A stretch of DNA of 8,490 nucleotides from an uncultured Selenomonadaceae bacterium (GTDB lineage Bacteria; Bacillota; Negativicutes; Selenomonadales; Selenomonadaceae). Every line of letters begins with the position of its first letter. Positions within the stretch are counted from its first letter, which is position 1. The notes under the pieces were generated by a model, which did no database searches, was not told the DNA's origin, and saw only the letters and a list, made by a program, of their open reading frames with translations. Of the stretch, positions 1 through 6,576 are shown in pieces. The stretch is taken from positions 1 to 8,490 of the forward strand of contig CATYZV010000064.1 in the NCBI GenBank assembly GCA_958415865.1. Reading direction: 5' to 3'. The translations under genes were made by a program, and so were the position numbers.

Positions 1-769
1 GAACTACTTCTTTTTCTAAAAGGCGTATCAATAAATCCAGTATAATGCCGGTGATACCCATGATGATTACACCCATAAACACGATATCACTGCGCAGATA
101 ATTGCTGGCATCGAGCACCAGCCAGCCCATGCCGGCTGTCGCGGCCACCATTTCGGCAGCTACCAGCGTCGTATACTCAACGCCGAGCGCGGTGCGCAGG
201 CCCGTGAATACATCGGTCAGTGCCGCGGGAAATACGACGTAGAAAAATATCTGAAGCTTATTTGCACCCAAGGTGCGCGCGCCGTTGATGTAATCTGCCT
301 CAATCCTCATAACCCCGGCAGCGCAGGCTATGTAGACAGGCGCAAAACCCGCCAAATATAGCAGTGCCAGCTTGGAACCTTCGCCGATGCCCATCCAGAG
401 CACCAGTATGGTGTAATATGCCAGCGGCGGCAGCGGACGGTAAAATTCAATCAAAGGCTCTAATATCGCCCTAACCTTAGAATTGTAGCCGCTCAAAAGC
501 CCCAGCGGTACGGCAGTAATCACGACGAGCAGATAAGCCAGCAATAGACGCTGCATACTCGTACCCAGATGTTCCAGCAGCGTATGGCCTTTATATCCTT
601 TTTCTAGGATATTAACAAAGCTGTCCCAAACACTGGCAGGGGAGGGAATTATCGTCTCGGAAAATAGCCCCGAGGCCGTTACTCCGTACCAAAACACCAT
701 CACCGCAGCGACGGTCAGTAGAGGCAGCCCTCTTTCTTCTTTCAAATTCTGCTTGATATAATTTATCAA
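1..769 (-). CDS. tauC: TauC-like sulfonate ABC transporter permease, 3' end cut by window edge
   Basis: Inner-membrane subunit of a taurine/sulfonate-type ABC importer (binding-protein-dependent permease family). I translated it by hand: 256 codons are open from a TTG at 769 to the window edge with no stop. Family members run about 250-275 residues, so only a few residues should be missing. Hydrophobic spans lie near residues 17-36, 74-93, 117-152, 196-218 and 228-250. The cytoplasmic EAA-type coupling loop is near 163-184, with the Gly168 and Pro181 pattern; 'YRPLPPLAY' (110-118) and 'LVAAEMVAAT' (202-211) are typical of TauC/SsuC. The TTG start is chosen because an AAGGG ribosome site (777-781) sits 7 bases upstream, while the nearby ATG at 774 hits a stop after two codons and an in-frame TAG lies at 782-784. 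It differs clearly from the permease at 6577-7344, so it is a second system whose partner genes probably lie beyond the window. The substrate is inferred. Confidence 0.88.
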   Translation of the reverse strand, partial: MINYIKQNLKEERGLPLLTVAAVMVFWYGVTASGLFSETIIPSPASVWDSFVNILEKGYKGHTLLEHLGTSMQRLLLAYLLVVITAVPLGLLSGYNSKVRAILEPLIEFYRPLPPLAYYTILVLWMGIGEGSKLALLYLAGFAPVYIACAAGVMRIEADYINGARTLGANKLQIFFYVVFPAALTDVFTGLRTALGVEYTTLVAAEMVAATAGMGWLVLDASNYLRSDIVFMGVIIMGITGIILDLLIRLLEKEVV

Positions 770-832
770 CCCATATCCCTTCTATCTTTCAATTTCTTAC
801 AACGTCTTTTTTTAACGTCATAGCTTGAAGGA

Positions 833-902
833 AATGGTATAAGAAATATGGATAGGTATATCTGAAAGAGCGAGTTTTACTATACATATTTCTTATACCA
901 TT
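833..902. repeat. Long AT-rich inverted repeat between the aminotransferase and the second permease
   Basis: Two 18-base arms are perfect reverse complements: AATGGTATAAGAAATATG at 833-850 and its complement at 885-902. With one mismatch (851/884) the pairing continues inward through 855/880, giving 22 of 23 pairs around a loop of roughly 24 bases. Outward, the match resumes after a one-base slip (GGAA/TTCC). The repeat starts 14 bases past the aminotransferase stop and ends about 64 bases before the permease start. No T-run follows it on either strand, so it is not a standard intrinsic terminator. It could be an mRNA processing or stabilising hairpin that separates expression of the two units, a regulator site, or a small mobile-repeat remnant. 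The right arm read on the minus strand contains TGGTATAAG, which resembles an extended -10 element, but the upstream -35 match is poor. Confidence 0.8.
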
Positions 903-916
903 CCATATTTAACACT

Positions 917-2251
917 TCAGTCCAACATTGTATCATCTACTATCGTCAGCACTTCATCCAATATAGCAAAGGCTTCTTTGAGCTGAGCTTCCGTGATGAT
1001 CAGCGGCGGCGTGATGTTGATATTGTTTTCCCTGCCGAAAGCGGAAAAGCCGCGCTGTTTTAACAGTCCCTGTATCTTTGCCATCTTGCTGTTTTCATCA
1101 TAGCCGTACGGCACGAGCGGTATCTTCTTGTCGCGGTCGCGCATCAGTTCCACCGCGCCGAACAGTCCGATATGGCGCACATCGCCGACGGATCTATGCT
1201 TTTGCTTCAAATCATCTAGCAGCTTTGCAAATACCTTGCCCACTTCGTTTACATGGTCAAAAATCTTGTGCTCATAGTAGTAATTTACACAGGCAACGCC
1301 TGCGGCACAGGCGAGGGAATGACCGCTGTAAGTCAGCCCGTAGAGAAATGTCTTATCATTGAAGTAAGCAGCTATTTCTTTGCTCATGATGATGCCGCCC
1401 AGCTGCACATAGCCGCAGGTTACGCCCTTGGCAAAGGATATTATGTCCGGCTTGATACCCCAGTGTTCAAAGGCGAACAATGTGCCCGTGCGGCCAAAGC
1501 CTGCCATGACTTCATCGCAGATCAGGAGGATATTGTACTTGTCGCAGAGAGCTCTGAGACCCTGCAAGTAGCCGTCCGGCGGAATTATAACGCCGTTGGC
1601 TCCGGTTATGGATTCGACTTCTACAGCAGCAATCTGATCCGGACCTTCGTAGAGAATCTGTTCTTCCAACTGGCTCAGATAATACTCTGAAGCCTCTGCA
1701 TCATCTTTAAACTGAATCTTGGAGCGGTATACATACGGGTCGAAGAATTTCAGATAGCCATTTGCCGACGGTTTTTCCAGCGCAAAGCGGCGCGGATCGC
1801 CCGACAGATTGCCTGAGCCGAGCGTTGAGCCGTGGTAGCTTCTATAGCGCGATAATACCTTGCTTTTGCCGGTAAAAGTGCGTGCAGCGTAAATTGCCGC
1901 TTCATTGGCATCAGAGCCGCCGCAGGTGAACAGCACCTTGCCCATATTGTCCGGCGACTTTTCAATCAAGAGCTTGGCAAGCTCCGAGCGAGGACCGGAG
2001 GCAAAAGCCGGCGCGATGTACGGCAGCTTTTCCACCTGCTTTTTAACAGCTTCGATGATGTCGGCATTGCCGTAGCCTAGATTGACATTAGCAAGCTGGC
2101 TCGACATATCGAAATACCGCTTGCCGTCGTAATCCCAAAAGAAGATGCCGTCAGCGCGTTCTATGGGGATAGGCTCGACATCGCCTTTTAGCCACGGATG
2201 CTGATTGTATTTTTTATCGTAATCTATAACCTGCTGTCTTGTCAGTGCCAT
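917..2251 (-). CDS. toa: Class III aminotransferase, likely taurine aminotransferase (Toa-type)
   Basis: PLP-dependent fold type I enzyme of 444 residues, the normal length for class III. The predicted reaction is taurine plus 2-oxoglutarate (or pyruvate) to sulfoacetaldehyde plus glutamate (or alanine), in the cytoplasm. Visible motifs are CGGSDANEAA (110-119, phosphate-binding region), YRSYHGST (136-143, with the Tyr-His that stacks on PLP), CDEVMAGFGRTG (245-256, Asp246 contacting the pyridine nitrogen), SFAKG (272-276, Lys275 as the Schiff-base lysine) and Arg407 near the C-terminus, where class III enzymes often hold a carboxylate. The YRSYHG form and overall pattern recall proteins annotated as taurine:2-oxoglutarate aminotransferase rather than the Bilophila pyruvate-dependent Tpa, but I cannot settle the co-substrate by reading. 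The ATG has an AGGAGG site 7 bases upstream. It follows the activase after 33 bases, so is probably co-transcribed. The taurine assignment relies mainly on the IslA neighbour; another omega-amine is possible. Confidence 0.85.
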   Translation of the reverse strand: MALTRQQVIDYDKKYNQHPWLKGDVEPIPIERADGIFFWDYDGKRYFDMSSQLANVNLGYGNADIIEAVKKQVEKLPYIAPAFASGPRSELAKLLIEKSPDNMGKVLFTCGGSDANEAAIYAARTFTGKSKVLSRYRSYHGSTLGSGNLSGDPRRFALEKPSANGYLKFFDPYVYRSKIQFKDDAEASEYYLSQLEEQILYEGPDQIAAVEVESITGANGVIIPPDGYLQGLRALCDKYNILLICDEVMAGFGRTGTLFAFEHWGIKPDIISFAKGVTCGYVQLGGIIMSKEIAAYFNDKTFLYGLTYSGHSLACAAGVACVNYYYEHKIFDHVNEVGKVFAKLLDDLKQKHRSVGDVRHIGLFGAVELMRDRDKKIPLVPYGYDENSKMAKIQGLLKQRGFSAFGRENNINITPPLIITEAQLKEAFAILDEVLTIVDDTMLD

Positions 2252-2258
2252 CTGTTTC

Positions 2259-2264
2259 CCTCCT
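2259..2264 (-). promoter_or_regulatory. Ribosome binding site of the aminotransferase gene
   Basis: A perfect AGGAGG on the minus strand sits 7 bases before the ATG at 2251. It lies in the 33-base gap after the activase stop, giving the aminotransferase its own strong initiation rather than dependence on coupling. Confidence 0.8.
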
Positions 2265-2284
2265 ATTTTTCAACTAACTATTGT

Positions 2285-3268
2285 CTATTGTATAGATTTC
2301 AGGTAATGCAGAGCCGCTTTTACGCCTTCTGCATTAACCAGTGCATTTATTTTTTCTACCAGAGATTTTTTATCATCGCTCAATTTTGCATCACCCATGA
2401 GATACGGCCTGCCGAGTGCTTTGTACTTGCCCTCGCCGAAGCGGTGATAGGGCAGTGCTTCGTAGGAAATGCTCTGCTGATTCGGCAATGAGAGCACAAA
2501 GTTCAGTATGTCAGATAAATCTTTAATGCTGTCGTTAAAGCCGGGAATGACCGGCGTACGGACTTTTTTTGATAAATTCGGATAATCGCGGCAGAGCTTA
2601 GTCAGATTGTCCAATATGCGCTGATTGCTACCGCCCGTGTATTCTCTGTGCTTTACCTCGTCTAGTGATTTAACATCGAATAATACGGTGTCGAGGTACT
2701 GCGCTGCACTATACAGGGAAGTATAATCGGCGTAGCCGCAGGTTTCAATGGCAGTCGTCATATGGCGCTTTTTTGCTTCTTTTAATAATTCAAGCAGGAA
2801 ATCGGGGTGAGACAGCGGCTCGCCGCCGCTCACCGTCAATCCTCCTTCGCCGTGCTTGTAAAAAACGCTGTCGCGCTCTGCTATATCCACCAGCTCTGAC
2901 GGGCTGTAGGTTTTTCCCTCTACTTCAATAGCGTGGGAAGGGCAGACCTTGGCGCATTTTAAAGCAAAACGGCATTTATCAAAGTCGAGTACTGATTTAT
3001 CGGAAAAATCCTCCTGTGTTTTTGGCTTAAAGCTTATGCCTTCGCTGCACATCTTTTGGCAGTAGCCGCATTCGCTTTGACCGATACACTTATTTTCTAC
3101 ATACGATATCTCCGGCGCGTAAAGCTGCGATTCCGGGTTGCAGCACCAGCGGCAACGCATCGGGCATCCTTTTAAAAAGATGATGGTGCGGATGCCCGGA
3201 CCGTCGTGCAGAGAATAATGCTGTATGTTGAACACATACGTCTTTTCCGCTTTTTCCTTAGCTGCCAC
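2285..3268 (-). CDS. islB: Glycyl radical enzyme activase, IslB-type (radical SAM)
   Basis: Radical-SAM activating enzyme of 327 residues. It would cleave S-adenosylmethionine and abstract hydrogen from the conserved glycine of IslA, installing the glycyl radical under anaerobic conditions. The radical-SAM cluster motif is Cys35-x3-Cys39-x2-Cys42 (GCPMRCRWC). A ferredoxin-like insert follows, with Cys61, Cys67, Cys70, Cys74 and Cys99, Cys105, Cys109; such an insert is usual in activases of the glycerol dehydratase/HPAD/CutC type and absent from the short PflA. The SAM-binding SGGEPL is at 147-152. The start is GTG: no Met occurs before residue 37, and an in-frame TAA (the islA stop) lies one codon upstream. 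A GAGG within the end of islA, 11 bases before the GTG, can serve as ribosome site, so translation is probably coupled to islA. The seven rather than eight insert cysteines are noted as a finding. The specific partner is inferred from adjacency. Confidence 0.92.
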   Translation of the reverse strand: MAAKEKAEKTYVFNIQHYSLHDGPGIRTIIFLKGCPMRCRWCCNPESQLYAPEISYVENKCIGQSECGYCQKMCSEGISFKPKTQEDFSDKSVLDFDKCRFALKCAKVCPSHAIEVEGKTYSPSELVDIAERDSVFYKHGEGGLTVSGGEPLSHPDFLLELLKEAKKRHMTTAIETCGYADYTSLYSAAQYLDTVLFDVKSLDEVKHREYTGGSNQRILDNLTKLCRDYPNLSKKVRTPVIPGFNDSIKDLSDILNFVLSLPNQQSISYEALPYHRFGEGKYKALGRPYLMGDAKLSDDKKSLVEKINALVNAEGVKAALHYLKSIQ

Positions 3269-3271
3269 TGT

Positions 3272-5743
3272 TTAAATAGCCTCGTGTTCTGTGCGGGAGA
3301 TGATATCGTCCTGCAGGTCTTTGGACAGTTCCGTGAAGTACGCGCTGTAGCCAGCGATGCGCACGAGCAGGTTGCGGTATTGTTCCGGATGCTTCTGCGC
3401 TTTTCTTAGCGTTTCGCTGTTCAAGACGTTGAACTGCACATGCCAGAGCTTGAGGTCGCGCCATGCTTCGATAAAGTGCACGAGCTTTTGCGTACCGGCT
3501 TCGCCTTTCACGCAGGACGGGCTTAATTTGATGTTCAAAAGCCTGCCGGCGTGCTGATTGTGATCGAAGTTCTTCGTAGCGTAATTGGACAGCAGCACGG
3601 AAGTCGGGCCGTTGAGGTCTGCTCCCTGCGAAGCACTCGCGCCGTCAGACAGCGGTGTCCAGGCAAAGCGTCCGTTCGGCGTAGCGCTTACGACCTTGCC
3701 AAACGGTACGTGCGAAGTGAACGGTACGAGGCGCAGATCCATATGCACGCCGAGCTGATCGCCGTACTTGTGAGTGAAGTCCTGTGCTTCGCGGTCGAGC
3801 AGCTTGCCGATTTCATCGGTGTAGGGGTCGTTGTTGCCGTAGCTCGGTGCGTTGAGCAGAATCTGGCGGATGGCTTCATAACCCTTGAAATCGTGTTCCA
3901 GTGCTTCTTTTACTTCATGCAGGGTGAAGAGCTTTTCTTCAAATACGTATTTCTTGATGGCAGCCAAAGAGTCGATGACGGTAGCAAAGCCCATGTATTC
4001 AAAGTAGCCGAGGTCGATGCCGCCTTTTATTTTCGGCTGATGCAGATCGGTGTACGTATCGCGGCAGAGCTTGTGCAAAGATGAGCCAAGCGGCGTAGCG
4101 AAATGCTGAGCGCGCAGGCGGATTATTTCATGCTGCTGGATGAAAGCGTGCTTGATGAAATTGCGCTGCTGTTTTAAATAAGCATCGAGCAGCTGGTCAA
4201 ACGATTTGAAATCCTCAAATCTGCCCGTTTCAAGGCCCAGCACTTCATCGCCGTACTTGAGCATTTTGCCGTTGTAGATGACCATTTCCAGAGCGGCGGC
4301 AAAGTTGATGTAGGCATTGGGACTGGTGTAGGTGTCGCGGTTCGGCATACGGCATTCAGCGCAGCCGGAGACACTGTAGTCGTAGGCTTCTTCAAATGTC
4401 GCGCCTTTGGACAAGAGCAGAGGCACTACGTCTTCATCGTTGAGCAGTTTCGGGAATCCTTCGCCCGCCTTGATCGTTTCTGCTACTTCCCAGAGGTAAC
4501 GCTTGGGGCTGCGCGTGTGGATGCGCGCTGCAAGGTCAGGATAATTCAGCGGAAATTCGCGTTTTGACTTCAATAATATATAGCTGAGTTCATTCGTCGC
4601 ATCGTAGCCGTCCTTCGTCTGGCCGCCGATCGTTACGGCTTCCCAATGGGCATAGCCTTCGTTGAATGCGCCGCCGGCATCGGACAGATAGAGGTCGATG
4701 AACTGAGCCATAGCTACCCACATGCACTCGAACAATTCCTGCACCTGATCGTCTGTTATCAGGCCGTTTTCCTTGTCGTGCTTGTAGAACGGATAGAGGT
4801 ACTGATCCATTCTACCGTTGGAAATGATCGTGCCGGTCTTCTGTTCAATGCGCGAGAACATCTGCGTGAACCACTGCGACTGCATAGCTTCGTAGAAATT
4901 GCGCGCCGGATGTTCCGGCACCCAAAAGCACGTATCGGCAATGCGTTCTAATTCAGCTTTGCGCTTGGGATCAGTTTCCTGCTGCGCCAATTCGCGTGCT
5001 AGTTCGCCGTGGCGGTGTGCCCAGAGCACGATAGCGTCGCATACATTGATTTCCGCCTGCAAAAACGGCAATTTTTCCGTATTGTCGATCGGGCTGTACT
5101 CATCGAGCTGTGCCAGTCTTTCTTCAGCTTCCTTGCGGATGCCGGCAAAGCCCTTCTGCAATACGATTTCATAATCGTGCACCCATTGCAGAGACGTTCT
5201 GAACGATGCCGTTTCATTTACGATGTAGCGCGAGGTCAAATCGGGATTGTACGTCAATTTCGTCGTTTCCGGCGTGAGAGCTTTTGCAAGGTCTTCGTGG
5301 AAAGTCTTGCCCTTCCAGTACGGTGCGATCACTTCCGTAACGATCTTGGCATCTTCGTCGCTGATGGCAAACGGAGAATTTTCGCGTGTCGGCAGTTTTT
5401 CCACCGCCTGCTTTAAAATATCGCCGTCCAGTTCCGGATACAAAATGCCGTATCTGCCCTGTTTGCCGCTTCTGCCTACCAAGAGCTGATTGTCGTCGAT
5501 ATAGACAGTCGCGTTTTCTGCATAGTGCAAGAGAGCTTTCGACCAGCGCAGAATCAGCGGCTGACCTTCTGTCTGCTTGAAGGACTCCGTGAAATACAGG
5601 CCGCGTTCCACATCTATCTGCGGCTTTTTAGCGCGGATCTTCTGCAAAATATCGTAAGCGCGGTTGCGGTGCGCCGGTTTTACTGCTCTATGTTCAATTT
5701 CAGCGATAATTCTTTCTTCCTGCGGGGATAATACAACACTCAT
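3272..5743 (-). CDS. islA: Isethionate sulfite-lyase, glycyl radical enzyme
   Basis: Predicted to cleave the C-S bond of isethionate (2-hydroxyethanesulfonate) to acetaldehyde and sulfite. The ATG at 5743 gives 823 residues and has an AGGAGG 7 bases upstream. The frame stays open to a TTG at 5764 (830 residues), but that start would place the ribosome site inside the coding region, and the ATG at 5749 is only one base from it. In the 823-residue numbering the thiyl Cys461 and general-base Glu463 form GCAE; the glycyl radical motif RIAGYSAYF carries Gly798; the C-terminus ends in the family-typical ISRTEH region. Arg182, Gln186, Trp367, Arg671 and Phe675 line up with the Bilophila IslA pocket residues as I recall them (189, 193, 374, 678, 682, with Cys468, Glu470 and Gly805); adding 7 gives exactly those numbers. 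Pyruvate formate-lyase (Cys-Cys pair) is excluded. Choline, glycerol or 4-hydroxyphenylacetate enzymes are unlikely given the pocket and the sulfonate neighbours. A dihydroxypropanesulfonate lyase (HpsG) is the nearest alternative. No N-terminal microcompartment-targeting extension is seen. Confidence 0.93.
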   Translation of the reverse strand: MSVVLSPQEERIIAEIEHRAVKPAHRNRAYDILQKIRAKKPQIDVERGLYFTESFKQTEGQPLILRWSKALLHYAENATVYIDDNQLLVGRSGKQGRYGILYPELDGDILKQAVEKLPTRENSPFAISDEDAKIVTEVIAPYWKGKTFHEDLAKALTPETTKLTYNPDLTSRYIVNETASFRTSLQWVHDYEIVLQKGFAGIRKEAEERLAQLDEYSPIDNTEKLPFLQAEINVCDAIVLWAHRHGELARELAQQETDPKRKAELERIADTCFWVPEHPARNFYEAMQSQWFTQMFSRIEQKTGTIISNGRMDQYLYPFYKHDKENGLITDDQVQELFECMWVAMAQFIDLYLSDAGGAFNEGYAHWEAVTIGGQTKDGYDATNELSYILLKSKREFPLNYPDLAARIHTRSPKRYLWEVAETIKAGEGFPKLLNDEDVVPLLLSKGATFEEAYDYSVSGCAECRMPNRDTYTSPNAYINFAAALEMVIYNGKMLKYGDEVLGLETGRFEDFKSFDQLLDAYLKQQRNFIKHAFIQQHEIIRLRAQHFATPLGSSLHKLCRDTYTDLHQPKIKGGIDLGYFEYMGFATVIDSLAAIKKYVFEEKLFTLHEVKEALEHDFKGYEAIRQILLNAPSYGNNDPYTDEIGKLLDREAQDFTHKYGDQLGVHMDLRLVPFTSHVPFGKVVSATPNGRFAWTPLSDGASASQGADLNGPTSVLLSNYATKNFDHNQHAGRLLNIKLSPSCVKGEAGTQKLVHFIEAWRDLKLWHVQFNVLNSETLRKAQKHPEQYRNLLVRIAGYSAYFTELSKDLQDDIISRTEHEAI

Positions 5744-5750
5744 TTTCATG

Positions 5751-5756
5751 CCTCCT
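5751..5756 (-). promoter_or_regulatory. Ribosome binding site that fixes the islA start
   Basis: AGGAGG on the minus strand lies 7 bases before the ATG at 5743, 1 base before the ATG at 5749, and downstream of the TTG at 5764. Only the 5743 start has normal spacing. The 50-base gap from the ATPase stop to this start is AT-rich with ATTGAT-type short repeats (about 5756-5780); I see no convincing promoter or terminator in it. Confidence 0.8.
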
Positions 5757-5793
5757 ATATTCAATCAATATCAATAATATCTATATAAAGCCG

Positions 5794-6561
5794 TTATATC
5801 TGATAAGCAAACGGCACATTCTGCTCTTTGAAAAATTCTTTGTAAATAACTGCCTTCGCCTCGGAGAACAGCGGGCCGGTGCGCTGGCGCGGCGTGCCCA
5901 AATCGACGTGCTGAATCCGCTTTACGTGGCCGGGGCGCGAACTCATGACGATGACCTTCTGCCCGAGGTAGACGGCTTCGTCTATATCGTGTGTTACGAT
6001 GATCATCGTGATCGGCTCTTGATGCCAGATGCGCAGTATTTCTTCCTGCATGTGAATCCTCGTGATGGCATCGAGCGCGCCGAACGGTTCATCGAGAAGC
6101 AGTATCTTGGGCTTATTGGCGAGAGCGCGGGCGATAGCGACGCGCTGTGCCATGCCGCCTGAGAGCTGGCGCGGCAGTGCGTTTTCAAAGCCTTTTAATC
6201 CTACTAATTCCAAATTCTTGCTGATCAGCTCATCATCGTTCTTCTTGTCCGGCGGCAGGCTGAAGCGTATATTCTGCTTGACCGTCATCCAAGGCAGCAG
6301 CCGGTGATCCTGAAAGATGAAGCCCTTTTCACGCGAGGGTCCTTTGACCGGCTCGCCGTCAACATATACGGAGCCCTCCGAGGGAACTTCCAACCCGCCG
6401 ATTATGCGCAGCAGCGTGCTCTTGCCGCAGCCGCTAGCACCGATAATAGAATTGAAGCTGCCTTCTTCTATATTGAGATTTATATCCTGCAGTGCCGTAA
6501 CGATTTTATCCTTGGTGGCAAAACGTTTCGTCAGCTGCTTTATTTCTACGATATTGCCCAT
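5794..6561 (-). CDS. ssuB: Sulfonate-type ABC transporter ATP-binding protein (SsuB/TauB family)
   Basis: Cytoplasmic ATPase that drives sulfonate import with the permease at 6577-7344 and the binding protein at 7360-8391. With the ATG at 6561 it has 255 residues, normal for SsuB/TauB. Walker A is GASGCGKST (41-49), the Q-loop glutamine is near 84, the ABC signature is LSGGM (133-137), Walker B is ILLLDEP (153-159, with Glu158 as catalytic carboxylate), and the H-loop histidine is His191 in THDIDEA. All are intact, so it should be active. A TTG at 6564 directly precedes the ATG; the AGGAG at 6568-6572 is 6 bases from the ATG but only 3 from the TTG, so the ATG is preferred. It begins 15 bases after the permease stop. 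The family also serves nitrate, thiamine-precursor and aliphatic sulfonate importers; the sulfonate call comes from the islA-toa context. Confidence 0.92.
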   Translation of the reverse strand: MGNIVEIKQLTKRFATKDKIVTALQDINLNIEEGSFNSIIGASGCGKSTLLRIIGGLEVPSEGSVYVDGEPVKGPSREKGFIFQDHRLLPWMTVKQNIRFSLPPDKKNDDELISKNLELVGLKGFENALPRQLSGGMAQRVAIARALANKPKILLLDEPFGALDAITRIHMQEEILRIWHQEPITMIIVTHDIDEAVYLGQKVIVMSSRPGHVKRIQHVDLGTPRQRTGPLFSEAKAVIYKEFFKEQNVPFAYQI

Positions 6562-6576
6562 CAATAACTCCTATAT

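Noticed and set aside
799..819. Direct repeat AACGTC flanking a run of T on the plus strand
   Set aside because: Two 6-base copies around a homopolymer are easily expected by chance, with no third copy or other link to a function.
833..902. Inverted repeat read as a rho-independent terminator
   Set aside because: Stems are AT-rich and no T-run follows on either strand; the A-run at about 806-812 (minus strand) is some 20 bases past the stem.
1253..1690. Plus-strand open frame of 145 codons opposite the aminotransferase
   Set aside because: It lies wholly antisense to a gene with intact catalytic motifs and has no recognisable domain or ribosome site.
917..2251. GABA, ornithine or diaminobutyrate aminotransferase
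   Set aside because: Same class III fold, but the overall pattern and the adjacent islAB and sulfonate importer fit a taurine role better; not excluded biochemically.
3551..4084. Plus-strand open frame of 177 codons opposite islA
   Set aside because: Antisense shadow of the well-supported lyase, with low-complexity content typical of a reversed codon pattern.
3272..5743. Pyruvate formate-lyase, choline TMA-lyase or glycerol dehydratase
   Set aside because: A single Cys with Cys-x-Glu excludes pyruvate formate-lyase; the Arg/Gln/Trp/Arg/Phe set and the sulfonate neighbours favour IslA over the others.
5757..5793. Short ATTGAT-like repeats before islA as an operator or promoter
   Set aside because: Only a few degenerate, AT-rich units in a 50-base gap; no symmetric site or paired -35/-10 that I can defend.
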